A DNA stretch of 64,000 nt from Streptomyces maremycinicus. Lineage in GTDB: Bacteria > Actinomycetota > Actinomycetes > Streptomycetales > Streptomycetaceae. The notes below the pieces were generated by a model. It made no database searches and had not been told where the DNA came from. It saw nothing but the letters and a program-made list of their open reading frames with translations. Shown here one piece after another: positions 50,435-60,011 of the stretch. The stretch covers positions 83,574 to 147,573 of the forward strand of contig NZ_BBYG01000011.1 in assembly GCF_001184025.1 (NCBI RefSeq), read 5' to 3'. A program made the translations under genes and the position numbers. Numbering within the stretch: the stretch's first letter is position 1; each line of letters opens with the position of its first letter.

Positions 50435-53400
50435 TTACCTGCTTTCTGCCGGAACGCCGGCGAGCACCTGATCGGCTTCGGTCGCGCCGAGGAGGTTGCC
50501 GTGATCCCCGTGCTCGGCCGCGTACGCGGCATAGTCGCCGTACTCGCCAGCGAGTAGCCGTGCGGTGAAGTCCGAGTGAGCCCTGGTCATTTCGGCCTCT
50601 CGGTCAGGCTTCACCCAGCCCTCAGGAACCTCGGGAGTCGGGTCGCCGACACGAGCAGCCTTCACCCACGCCTTGACGTAAGCCGCCTCCTCGGGGGTCT
50701 GCCGGACGCCTACGTTGTGGGTGGCTGCCCCGATCTTGTGGCCGTCTGAGGCATAGAACGCCTCCCATTCATACTTGCCCAGCACGGAGAACTGCGAGCG
50801 ATACATCGCACACAGCTGTTCAGCACTCAGACCGAGCATCACGGCCGCTAGAGCGTCGATCTCCACTAGTGCCATCCGGCGGTCGTACTCGGTACGCAGT
50901 GGGGTAGCCATGGACCATGCATCGCCGACCTGCTGGAGCGCCGGGCGGGAAGAGGCGGGATCGGTCCAGCGGTCCTGCAGCCAAGCTGGGTCGTAAAGGT
51001 CTTCCCACAAAGTGGCATAGTCGCGCGTCAGGCAATTGAGGCGGAGGGTGCGTACGAGGAGGGGGGTGACCAGGGGGTGGGAGAGGGGAGTGGGGAAGCT
51101 TCGGGCCAGCTCGATGTTGACCTTGGTGGAGCCGGAGACCTTGACTAGATAGTCGAAGGCGAGTGAGGCCCAGAGGCCGGCCACAATACCTGTGCCACGG
51201 TTTGAGGAGAGTGCAAGCGTGTGAACGTTGTCCACATGAGTCGGACCGGGGGGCAACAGAGCAGGCTTTAGCGAGCGCTCATTATTCGACGTGGTCATTC
51301 TTCGCCAGGCAACCCGGTAGAAGTCCCCCGAGGGTACTCCATTCCAGGTCCGCCGTGCCGCGGCGAAATCTCCCTCCGAGCACACCCGCGAGTAATTGGT
51401 GCGAGGCACCAGCCTCTCCGGAAGCTGTTCCAGATCCCATTCGGTGTAGTCCTTGTTGGACTTGCAGCCGGGGTTCGGTTGCTTAGAGAAAGGAGTAGCG
51501 ACCGAGAAATGAGGGCCCTGCAGCACGGCCTCGCCCCAGGACGTTGGGACGGCACTACGCCACTCGATAATCCCCTTCTCCTTGGCGCCCTTCTCGTGAA
51601 GTTCCGGAGACCACCAGTACTTGTGGTCGTGAAGCCGTTCAGGGAAGCCCGCGAGGATCCGCAGTGCCTGGTTGTCCTCATCAGTCACGGGGCGAAGTAC
51701 CCTGGCGTGCTCGGGCGGGGTGCCCGGCTCGTCAATGACGGCGGCCCAGCTGGCAAGGATCTCCCGGTCCACTGGGACGATCCGGTTCCGGTGGGGGCGC
51801 AGGTCCCAGCCGCCCTCAGGGAACTGAATTCCGGGCAGCGGCCCTTCACCGCGGTGGGTGAAAGATCCATCCACCGTCGAGGGGTGCACGGCGCGGGCGA
51901 TCTGCAGGAAGCCGATCTCACGCGGTGGACCGTAGACGCTCACCCCGAAGGGCTTGTTGTTGTCGACGTCCTCAAAGAGCAGGATGTTGTTGCCGTATTG
52001 GAAGTGCCGCCTGAGCCTGGCGTAGGTTGCGGCGCGGAAGATCCCGCCCTTGGGTACGGAGAAGTGGTTCTCCTCGTGGATCAGGGCCGCTGTTCCGGTG
52101 GGGCTCAGGTTGCGCCAGGACCGCTCCATGAAGTTCAAGTAGAGGTTGGTCTGCATTCCCGTGAGCACCGGGTGATTGACTGGCGAGCCCAGGTGCGTGT
52201 CGATGCCAGCCCAGGAGGAGACGTCGGCGAGGTATGCCCGCAGTGCATCGGGGTCGGCCAGCGCCGCCGCTCTACGTTCTGCCTTGACGTCCTCGGACGC
52301 CTGCTTCTCCAGGCCGAACCAGGCGTCGTGCTCCGCCACCGCGAGGTGGTCCTTCCATTCGGACTTCAGCCACGGTGGGTTCCCCACCTGCAGGTCGAAG
52401 CCGCCCCGGGAAAAGACATGGGCGAACTCGAGTTCCCAGTGGAAGAAGCCCTCCCGCCTACTGATCGCATCGATCTCGCTGAGCCAGGGGAAACGCAGGG
52501 CGATCGCTGGCATCTCAGCGCACTGGCTCATTAGCCGGTCGTTGGAGTCGTCTACGGCGAGCTGATCGAAGTCGCCGGTGTCGCCGAAGAGGCCGAAGAG
52601 GTCGTCATGCCCTGCGGCGCTGGCCCTCTTGACACCCTTTGCCTTGGCCGCTTTCGCTTTGGCCGGCGGCACACCAAGGAGAGCCTCGCAGAAGTCCAGC
52701 CATTCGCCCAGGTCTGGGGGCTCAGGGGTGTCGTTCTGGCCCACCGGCCAGAACCAAAGGGCGCACCAGGCGTCCATGACCAGCTTCAGTCGGCCCAGCG
52801 GGGCTCCGGGTTCCTTGAGAGCTGCCTCGATCCGCTCCCGTGAGACTGCTCCCGAGGATCGGGGCAGTGGCCGGTCCTGCTCCACCTCCCACACGGCGAT
52901 GTCGCGGCGGATCTCCCGCTCGGAGACGACGAGCCGCCGCCTGGCCAGCCCCCATAGGCGCTCGACCCTGACGGCCAAGGCCAGCAGCCGCTTGCCCTGA
53001 GCCGTGCTCGGGGCGGAGGCTGCTCGCTTACGCCACTCGGCGAGCTGATCCCGGTCTTCCTTGGCCAGCTCCTTTGCCTCGTCTGCGTCGGCGACCGCCC
53101 CCCAGCCCTTGGCGGGGAGCAGAAAGTGATGGATCTCCTCGCCTTCCTTAAAGACGCCTTCCTCCGCGCCTTCCCGCAAAGGGCGGTCGACTGGTACTGC
53201 GGTCAGCCACGCCTTCTTCTTCAGCGCCTCGGCCGGGTACACCGCCCTGCGCGCGCCGATAAGCGAATTACCGCGCCGCAGGTGGAGACCGAACCAGGGG
53301 GCCTTGAGGCCCTCGTGCATCGCGTTAAGCCACAGCGACACCTCGGCCAGCTCGACTGCGGTGTGGTTGAGGTCCACGCCGTAGCAGTTGTGGAGGGCCA

Positions 53401-55351
53401 GGTAAGCCTTGACCTTCTGCAGTTCTGCCTCGTATCGGTCCGGAGGCAGTTGCATGTCCTGGCCGCGCTCGGCCGACAGCTCATCCATCCGGCGACGCAG
53501 GTATCCGGCCGCGAGCTGGTTGATGGCCTCGTTGAGGAACGCTCCGGACCCGAGTGCTGGCTCACAGACCACCAGCTCCAGGATGTCACGCGCCTTCGTC
53601 GTCTCGCCGTCCTGGTCGAGCAGTTCGGCCAGGGCGTGCTTGACTGTGCTGCGGGTGAGCACCTCGGGGGTGTAGTACGAGGCGGAGCGCTGCCGCTCGC
53701 GGCCGGAGAGGCGGTAGACGAAGGAGCCCTTCTTGTGCTCGACCCGCCTGGGTACGCCGGTGATCTCGTCGGGGCGCTTGACGAAGACCTCGTCGTCGTA
53801 GTTGTCGGCCTCCCTCTGGGGGACGACCCATGTGCCGGCCAGTCCGTCCGAGTCTGGCTTGGCTACCTCGTACAGGTCCTCGGTGGCGAAGAATCCGGTG
53901 TACGACATCAGGCCCTCGTACACCGCGCCAAGTTGGTTGATGCCGAGCTGGGCGTAGGAGATGAAGCCCTTGCCGACGCCGTGGCTGAGCATGAGGCGGT
54001 TGAGGACTCGCCACAGCACCTTGTTGCGCAACCGGGTGTCAATGCGCTGGCCGTCGATGCGCACCGATCCGATCAGCGGCGTGGCATTTGCGTGGAACAG
54101 ATCACTGCGCAGGGACTCGAAGCGGATGCCGTCCGCGTCCAGCCCGGTGCCGCTCGGCTTCTCCTCTTCCAACGCGCGGTGACCCTGGTCAACGAGGCGG
54201 AAGAGCAGGTCGAGCGACTGGTGAAAGTGGAAGCCGTCCTGGGCCTCGTCCGGGAGGTCATAGGAGACCAGGTCACCGAGTCGGCCGAGTCCGTAGCCGT
54301 CTTGGTAGGCGTCATCCTTGCTGGGCAGGATGCCCAGTTCCGGTCGGGCCTCCGCGTACAGGAGGAACAGAATGCGGTAGAGGTAGCGCAGTGACTCCTG
54401 TGAGAGGCGGTTGGCGAGTTCGGTGCTGTCGCCGAGTTCGGCGGGGTCTGCTTCCTGGTCGTGGATCCGGTCCAGGATCTCCTGGGCGATCAGTTCGATG
54501 GACTGCCGCAGGCCCTCGCGCAGTTCCTTGGAGACCCCGACGGCGTGCTTGCGGCCCTTATCGACGAGGTTGTCCAGGAATCCGGCAGCGCCGCCTTGCG
54601 TCAGCAGGGACTCCGCGCCGAACAGGGCGGAGACGGCTTCCAGTTCGCCGCCGTCGGCGGCCAGGTTGCGGTCGAGCGCGGCGTCGATGCTGACGCCCAG
54701 GAAGCGGCCCTCGTGCCACGCGGTGCGGTCGGCGAGCAGCACGGCACCGCCGGCGAGCAGCAGTACGAACCTGGGGGCGTAGGCATCCTCGCTGCCGAAG
54801 AGGAAGGTGACGGCGTCCGCTGCGCTGGTGATCTCGTTCTTGCCGTCGAGGGCGATGGGGGCGAGCAGCTCCGCGCCACCGTCTTCGATGTCGGAGGCGA
54901 CGAGTTCGGCGTCCGTGCTCCAGCTGACGTCCAGCGCGACCAGCTCGACGCCCCCGGGACCCTTCACCGCGAGGGCGACGGGGACTTCGCGGGGCTTGTC
55001 GCTGTGCATGACCTCGAAGACGCCCCGCCGGATCCTGGTGTGGGTGTCGTCCTCGCGCTCTGGCGACTCGTCTCCACGGTGGACGTAGGCGAGCGCGGCG
55101 AGCAGAGCGTCATTGAGCTTGCACAGCTCGGATCCGCCGAAGTCCTCCTTCTCGGTGAGGCGGACCTTGGCCTTGAAATAGTCGCGGCTCAGGTTCCGCA
55201 TGCCGGAGCGGGATGTGGGCTGTCCGGCCCGGTCCGCTGCTGTCCAGCGCTTGCGCAGGTCAGTGAGGTCCTTGGCGAAGAGTTCGGCGAGGTAGTGGGC
55301 GGAGATGTACTCACCGCGGTTGATGATCGCTTCGAATGCCACGGTGGTCAC
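50435..55351 (-). CDS. Large N6-adenine DNA methyltransferase (PglX/DrmMI-like)
   Basis: 1638 residues from GTG 55351, overlapping the SNF2 stop (GTGA). SAM motif I CEPALGSGAF lies at 596-605, preceded by SASYYTPEVLTRSTV, and catalytic NPPW at 991-994. The order motif I then NPPW is that of gamma-class N6-adenine methylases such as Eco57I-like, PglX and DrmMI. A Lys/Ala-rich linker (about 895-910) interrupts the two. About 550 residues precede the methylase core and 640 follow, probably for target recognition. In BREX and DISARM such enzymes mark host DNA; the same self-labelling role is inferred here. Confidence 0.9.
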   Translation of the reverse strand: MTTVAFEAIINRGEYISAHYLAELFAKDLTDLRKRWTAADRAGQPTSRSGMRNLSRDYFKAKVRLTEKEDFGGSELCKLNDALLAALAYVHRGDESPEREDDTHTRIRRGVFEVMHSDKPREVPVALAVKGPGGVELVALDVSWSTDAELVASDIEDGGAELLAPIALDGKNEITSAADAVTFLFGSEDAYAPRFVLLLAGGAVLLADRTAWHEGRFLGVSIDAALDRNLAADGGELEAVSALFGAESLLTQGGAAGFLDNLVDKGRKHAVGVSKELREGLRQSIELIAQEILDRIHDQEADPAELGDSTELANRLSQESLRYLYRILFLLYAEARPELGILPSKDDAYQDGYGLGRLGDLVSYDLPDEAQDGFHFHQSLDLLFRLVDQGHRALEEEKPSGTGLDADGIRFESLRSDLFHANATPLIGSVRIDGQRIDTRLRNKVLWRVLNRLMLSHGVGKGFISYAQLGINQLGAVYEGLMSYTGFFATEDLYEVAKPDSDGLAGTWVVPQREADNYDDEVFVKRPDEITGVPRRVEHKKGSFVYRLSGRERQRSASYYTPEVLTRSTVKHALAELLDQDGETTKARDILELVVCEPALGSGAFLNEAINQLAAGYLRRRMDELSAERGQDMQLPPDRYEAELQKVKAYLALHNCYGVDLNHTAVELAEVSLWLNAMHEGLKAPWFGLHLRRGNSLIGARRAVYPAEALKKKAWLTAVPVDRPLREGAEEGVFKEGEEIHHFLLPAKGWGAVADADEAKELAKEDRDQLAEWRKRAASAPSTAQGKRLLALAVRVERLWGLARRRLVVSEREIRRDIAVWEVEQDRPLPRSSGAVSRERIEAALKEPGAPLGRLKLVMDAWCALWFWPVGQNDTPEPPDLGEWLDFCEALLGVPPAKAKAAKAKGVKRASAAGHDDLFGLFGDTGDFDQLAVDDSNDRLMSQCAEMPAIALRFPWLSEIDAISRREGFFHWELEFAHVFSRGGFDLQVGNPPWLKSEWKDHLAVAEHDAWFGLEKQASEDVKAERRAAALADPDALRAYLADVSSWAGIDTHLGSPVNHPVLTGMQTNLYLNFMERSWRNLSPTGTAALIHEENHFSVPKGGIFRAATYARLRRHFQYGNNILLFEDVDNNKPFGVSVYGPPREIGFLQIARAVHPSTVDGSFTHRGEGPLPGIQFPEGGWDLRPHRNRIVPVDREILASWAAVIDEPGTPPEHARVLRPVTDEDNQALRILAGFPERLHDHKYWWSPELHEKGAKEKGIIEWRSAVPTSWGEAVLQGPHFSVATPFSKQPNPGCKSNKDYTEWDLEQLPERLVPRTNYSRVCSEGDFAAARRTWNGVPSGDFYRVAWRRMTTSNNERSLKPALLPPGPTHVDNVHTLALSSNRGTGIVAGLWASLAFDYLVKVSGSTKVNIELARSFPTPLSHPLVTPLLVRTLRLNCLTRDYATLWEDLYDPAWLQDRWTDPASSRPALQQVGDAWSMATPLRTEYDRRMALVEIDALAAVMLGLSAEQLCAMYRSQFSVLGKYEWEAFYASDGHKIGAATHNVGVRQTPEEAAYVKAWVKAARVGDPTPEVPEGWVKPDREAEMTRAHSDFTARLLAGEYGDYAAYAAEHGDHGNLLGATEADQVLAGVPAESR

Positions 55352-58281
55352 GCACCCTTCTGTTCACCGGTTGCGGCGGGGGCAAGGACCCCGATCACGC
55401 GGATCATCGAGTCGCCCTGGGTGGCGAGCTGCTCGATCAGCTGCTCGACCTCTATGGCGGTCGTTTTCACTCGCTGTTCCTCGTGCTCGCGACGGATACC
55501 GAGAGTGAGCTGCTCGAAGGTCGACTCGCTCGCCCTGCGCCAGGCCGCCAGGCGCTTCTCGTAGTCGGCCAGTTGCTCGATCAGTGGTTCTTCCTGGCTG
55601 CTACGCAGTCCGAGCAGGTGCTGCCGTGTGGCCTCGACCGCGCTCGGCACCAGGGCGCGCAGGGCATCGATGTCCCCGGCGAAGGGCCGATTGAGCATTT
55701 TCGGCTTCACGCCGGCGCGCTCCAGGACACCGACCAGATCGTCGTTAAACACGGGGTTGCCGTGTTCGAGTCCGGTCACGCAGGACCAGGCGAGGACTGT
55801 CGGGTGGCCCTTCGCGTTGGAGTACATGCCCTGCATCAGAAACACCGGTCCGGGGACGTTGGCCGTGATGATGGGCGCGGCGTTGCGGGTGAGCCGGACC
55901 AGGACCTTGTCGGTGAGCCACTCCACCACCGGGTGCTGGTCGGTGAGGTAACTGACGTCGGGCCAGCCGGAGGTCTCGCGCCGCTCCTGCTTCGTGATCG
56001 CGCCCTTGGTCCTTTCGCCGCTGCGCTCGCGGGCGCGGTCCAGGCGCTGCTGAGCGAAGCCGGCGTCGAAAGTGACCCTGAGCCTGTCCAGCACTCCGCG
56101 CTCGTCCAGATAGGTCTGCGGGAGGACGAGGAGGCGTCGCTGCAGTTCGCGGTCCGGTGCGAAAGAGAGCATCTCCGGGTAGTCCTTGTCCCACGCCTTC
56201 CCGATCTTCTCCTCGGGGTTGCCGTAGACCTCGTCGAGTGCCTCCTCGACGAAGGCCCGTGTCGAGGCGAACAGCTGTGGTACGCGGTAGTGGGCTCCCG
56301 ACCCGTCGACGGTGTGGTGGGCCATGAAGAGGTTGAAGGGATCGACCGGCTGTGCGGGGACAATCTCGTCGAACATCTTTCCGGCCGCGAGTCCCGCCTT
56401 GATCGCGTTCTCCTCCGCCTCCTCGTCGCGCAGGCCGAGGATGGAGGCGGCCTCACCCAGGGTGCGGTGGACCTCGTCCTCGCGCTCCAGCAGCCGTCGG
56501 GAGACCAGTCGGTCCGCGGAGGGCACATCGGGGTCCTCATCTTGGCGGACCAGCAGCAAAGCGCGGACCTCTGGGGACGTCTGCTGGCCGTACCGGTCGA
56601 TACGGCCATTGCGCTGCTCAATGGTGATCAGCGACCAGGGAAGGTCGTAGTGGATCATCTGATGGCACTGGCGATGCAGGTTGACGCCCTCGGATGCGAT
56701 GTCACCCGTGAGCAGGACACGCAGCTCGCTGTCCGCCAGACCGAAGTCCTTCACAGTCCGCTGCTGCTCGTCGTCGGGCCGGCCACCGTGCAGCTGGCGG
56801 ATCGCCCCGCGTCCCATCTCCTGGCTCACCTCGAAGCCCAGCTCACCGGGCAGGGCGTCATGGAGCATCTGCAAGGTGGCCCGGCGCTCGGAGAAGACGA
56901 CGACGCGTTTGTCGGCCCCCGGCCCGACCCTCATGCCCTTCAGCTCGTCGACCAGGCGGCGGAACTTCGCCGCATCCTTCACCGTGGCCTCGCTGACGAG
57001 CGCACCGAGCCGTGTCAGCGCCGAGCGCTCCGCGGCCCGCTGCGCACCCTTCTCCGGGTGCTTCTGCACGTCCTCGTCGATGCGCTCGATCCGGTTCTCC
57101 ACCGTCTCGGCCAACGCCTTGTGCGAGGAGAGGAAGGCTTTCAGGAGCGTGTACGGGAACAGTCGGGCGCCCTTGCCGCTCACCGGAGCCGGCTGGCCTT
57201 CTCCCGGGTTGATCCAGACGTCGTACAGCTCCTCGAAGATCTTCTGTTCAATGGGGTTCGCGACGCAGTCGAAGGCTACGGGCGGCTTGCGGGTGGCCCA
57301 CTTGTGGCCGATCTCCGCCGAGACGTCGGAGGACATCTTGTGCCGACGGACGTAAAGGTGATCGAGCTGGGTCTCGTCGTAGTCGCTGGTGTCGGGGATG
57401 GCGGTCGGGTCCAGCAGGCTCAGCAGCTCACCGAACGACTCGCGCTGACCGTTGTGGGGTGTGGCGCTGGCCAGGATCAGGGCGTCGGTCCTCGGGGCGA
57501 GCAGGCCCGCGAGCCGGTTGTTCTTGGTCCCGGTGTTGATCAGTTTGTGTGACTCGTCGATGACGACAGCGTCCCAGGCAACCTGCATGAGGTGGCTGCG
57601 CCAGCGGTCGGAGCGCAGCGTGTCGATGGAGATGATCGCGCGCTTGTAGTACGAGAAGGGGTTGCGGCCGGCCGGGATGTTCTGCCGGATGCGTTCGATA
57701 CCGGTCGAGTCCAGGCGTACGAGGGGAATCGCGAAACGCGTCCACAGTTCGTGCTGGAACTGCTCCAGGATGTGCTTGGGCGTGACGACGAGGATGCGCT
57801 CGCCTCGGCCCCGGCGGATGAGTTCCGACAGCAGCAGCCCGATCTCCAGGGTCTTGCCCAGTCCGACCGCGTCGGCGATGAGCAGCCTCGGGCGTAGGCC
57901 GCGCAGGGCCGCCCTGGCGGGCTCGCGCTGGTAGGCGAGGTCGTCGGCGAGGTGGGTGCCGACCGTGGCGAGCCGCTGCTCGGACAGAGGAAGTGGGGTC
58001 TTGCGGATCAGCGCGTCGATGAACAGCCGGGAGCGGCGGCACTCTGGGGAGTCGTCGACGACGAGGTCGGTGTCCTCGGGCCGAAGGGGGGTGACCTGGT
58101 CCAGGGATTCGTGGGCGAAGAAGACGGCCCGCTGGTCGCGTACGAGCGGGGAGATACCGCGGACGTCCAGGCGCGTGCCGTCGTGCGAGGTTTCGGAAAC
58201 CTCGACGACCAGCCAGTCCTCGTCCCGTGCACGGACCTGCATGCCCGCGGCGAATTTGGCTGTGCCTGCGGCGCTGGTCAC
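55348..58281 (-). CDS. SNF2-family helicase (DrmD-like)
   Basis: 977 residues from GTG 58281 with AAGGAG eight bases upstream; the longer frame to 58950 is antisense to the kinase gene. The N-terminal 70 residues form a small beta domain (ARDEDWLVVEVSETS). SNF2/SF2 motifs follow: Walker A DAVGLGKTLEIG near 137, DESH near 239, SATPHNG and QRNGRIDRYGQ near 555. The C-terminal 250 residues are helical. It matches the DrmD helicase of class 1 DISARM in size and type, and it precedes a DrmMI-like methylase, as drmD and drmMI do. It lies 76 bases after the kinase gene. Confidence 0.88.
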   Translation of the reverse strand: MTSAAGTAKFAAGMQVRARDEDWLVVEVSETSHDGTRLDVRGISPLVRDQRAVFFAHESLDQVTPLRPEDTDLVVDDSPECRRSRLFIDALIRKTPLPLSEQRLATVGTHLADDLAYQREPARAALRGLRPRLLIADAVGLGKTLEIGLLLSELIRRGRGERILVVTPKHILEQFQHELWTRFAIPLVRLDSTGIERIRQNIPAGRNPFSYYKRAIISIDTLRSDRWRSHLMQVAWDAVVIDESHKLINTGTKNNRLAGLLAPRTDALILASATPHNGQRESFGELLSLLDPTAIPDTSDYDETQLDHLYVRRHKMSSDVSAEIGHKWATRKPPVAFDCVANPIEQKIFEELYDVWINPGEGQPAPVSGKGARLFPYTLLKAFLSSHKALAETVENRIERIDEDVQKHPEKGAQRAAERSALTRLGALVSEATVKDAAKFRRLVDELKGMRVGPGADKRVVVFSERRATLQMLHDALPGELGFEVSQEMGRGAIRQLHGGRPDDEQQRTVKDFGLADSELRVLLTGDIASEGVNLHRQCHQMIHYDLPWSLITIEQRNGRIDRYGQQTSPEVRALLLVRQDEDPDVPSADRLVSRRLLEREDEVHRTLGEAASILGLRDEEAEENAIKAGLAAGKMFDEIVPAQPVDPFNLFMAHHTVDGSGAHYRVPQLFASTRAFVEEALDEVYGNPEEKIGKAWDKDYPEMLSFAPDRELQRRLLVLPQTYLDERGVLDRLRVTFDAGFAQQRLDRARERSGERTKGAITKQERRETSGWPDVSYLTDQHPVVEWLTDKVLVRLTRNAAPIITANVPGPVFLMQGMYSNAKGHPTVLAWSCVTGLEHGNPVFNDDLVGVLERAGVKPKMLNRPFAGDIDALRALVPSAVEATRQHLLGLRSSQEEPLIEQLADYEKRLAAWRRASESTFEQLTLGIRREHEEQRVKTTAIEVEQLIEQLATQGDSMIRVIGVLAPAATGEQKGA

Positions 58282-58357
58282 CGGGCCCTCTCCTTCGATC
58301 ACTGTTGAACCGCCTCGTCGTGTTTCTACTGCCTGTCCCGCTGTGCGCTCGGCGGAA

Positions 58358-59428
58358 TCAGCCGCCGAAGTCGGACCGCCGGTCGCGGATCTTTCCGCGC
58401 CAGCGGTCAGCCCACGGCGCGCCCCCGCCGCTGGACGCACCTGCGGCGGCAGGTTCCGCAGGCTGCGCCTCGTCCCTTGGTTCCGGTGCCGCCGGCGCCT
58501 CCTGAGCCGGTGCTGGTTCAGGAGGCGCCGGCGGCACCGGAGGTGCCCCTTCCACCTGCAGCACGTCCGTGAGGAACGCACCCGGCAGCGGGGGGTACCG
58601 CGGACCACTGACCGGTACAGCGTGTTCCAGTAGCCGGTCCATGGCCGCCTCCAGCACACTGTGGGCAGTGGGCCGGTCCTCCGGAGCGTAGGACAAGGCA
58701 CTGACAACCAGTTTTCGCAGGCTCTCAGGCAAGCCTGAAAGATCGGGCTCGACGTCCAGCATCCGCTGTACCGGAAGATCGGCGTAGAACGGGGGGTGCC
58801 CAGTCGCCGCATGCACCAGCGTCGCGCCCAGGCTGTACACGTCCGCGGCCTCGCTCGCCTTGCGGGAGTCCATGGCCTGCTCCGGAGCCATGTACACGAG
58901 AGTGCCGACCGGTGAATCGCCGGAGGTGAGCCCGGTCGCACCTCCGACATGGCAGACGCCGAAGTCGATCACCCGAGTGCCCTGCGTGGTGACCAGCACG
59001 TTGCTGGGCTTCAGATCGCGGTGTAGTAACCGGACAGAGTGGATGTGTATCAGTGCATCGGACAGACTCGCGGCCAGCCACCACGCCCCCAGCTCACTCA
59101 CTGCGCCGTGCTGGTTCAGCAGTCCCTCGAGCGAGGGCGCGTGGACGTACTCGGTGGCGATCCAGGGCTGCTCCGCGTCAGGGTCGGCGTCCACGAGCGC
59201 TGCGGTGTGGAATCCACCGACACGTCGGATCGCCTCCAGTTCCTGAGCGAACCGCTGACGGAAGTACGGCTGGTCCGCCAGCGCCGGTTTGATGACCTTG
59301 ATCGCCACCGGGCGGGGGCTGCGGTATCCGAGGTAGACGACGCCCATCGCACCCTGGCCGAGACGCTGGGTCAGCCGGAAGCCCGCGATCTCTCGGGGGT
59401 CCTTCTCCCGCAGCGGCTCGAACACCAT
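58358..59428 (-). CDS. Soluble Ser/Thr protein kinase
   Basis: 356 residues. The Hanks-type kinase is complete: Gly loop GQGAMGVVY at 24-32, Lys44, HRDLKPSN from 136, DFG at 155-157 and APEQ at 181-184. After residue 280 there is a 70-residue Pro/Ala/Glu tail ending in a basic segment. No transmembrane helix or sensor domain is seen, unlike PknB. It is the first gene of the coupled defence operon and is on the same strand as the SNF2 gene. A kinase is a hallmark of Pgl/BREX type 2 (PglW) and of some newer systems, but is not part of DISARM. Role here unknown; abortive signalling or regulation are options. Confidence 0.9.
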   Translation of the reverse strand: MVFEPLREKDPREIAGFRLTQRLGQGAMGVVYLGYRSPRPVAIKVIKPALADQPYFRQRFAQELEAIRRVGGFHTAALVDADPDAEQPWIATEYVHAPSLEGLLNQHGAVSELGAWWLAASLSDALIHIHSVRLLHRDLKPSNVLVTTQGTRVIDFGVCHVGGATGLTSGDSPVGTLVYMAPEQAMDSRKASEAADVYSLGATLVHAATGHPPFYADLPVQRMLDVEPDLSGLPESLRKLVVSALSYAPEDRPTAHSVLEAAMDRLLEHAVPVSGPRYPPLPGAFLTDVLQVEGAPPVPPAPPEPAPAQEAPAAPEPRDEAQPAEPAAAGASSGGGAPWADRWRGKIRDRRSDFGG

Positions 59429-60011
59429 CGCCCCCCGTTCCGCGACCGGCCAGTGAAGACGAAATGCGCCGGACGCGATGCGTCACACGTCAACAACGCT
59501 GAGGCTATCAGTGGCACGAGCTGCATCTTGTGCCTCGCTGGATCTTCTCCGTGACTCATATGACCAATCGGCCGGGTGGGTGTACGGGCTCCATCGGATG
59601 TCGATCCAGCTGAGCCAGACCCAGCAGGGCGGGAAGCTGAGGAAGGCGCCGATGACTCTGGCCCTCTCTCCTCTTCTCTTCGGGGAGCATCGAGCACGGT
59701 TGGATTATCGATGGCTCGTACGACACCCTCAGCGTTGCGCCCCTCGAACAGCGGCCGGTTTCTGCTACGCCTCCGCGCTGGGCACGCACAGCATCCCTGC
59801 CGCCGTCGAGCCGTGGGCGGTCCTGCACAGGAGTATCCCCCTCTGCAGCAGCGTGGCGTGAGCTTGCTTGTCCTAAAAGCCGAAGCGGCTGCCTCTGTCG
59901 CCGGCCTCCCGCCAGAGCCCGACCGGTAGCCCGCTGCCCTGGCAACGGCTGGACGCGCCAGAGTGACGGTCATGCTGTCGACCTGGAGACGCCCGCGGTC
60001 TCCCGACGGAC
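59429..60011. other. Intergenic region between JetD and the kinase gene
   Basis: 583 bases with no supported gene; frames at 59371-60015 and 59576-59929 have noise-like composition. It should hold the promoter of the kinase-helicase operon and the end of the Wadjet operon. A hairpin lies at 59985-60003. Confidence 0.5.
59985..60003 (-). terminator. Small hairpin after jetD
   Basis: GGAGAC, seven-base loop, GTCTCC, just beyond the JetD stop. The stem is only six bases, so it is a weak terminator candidate. Confidence 0.3.
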
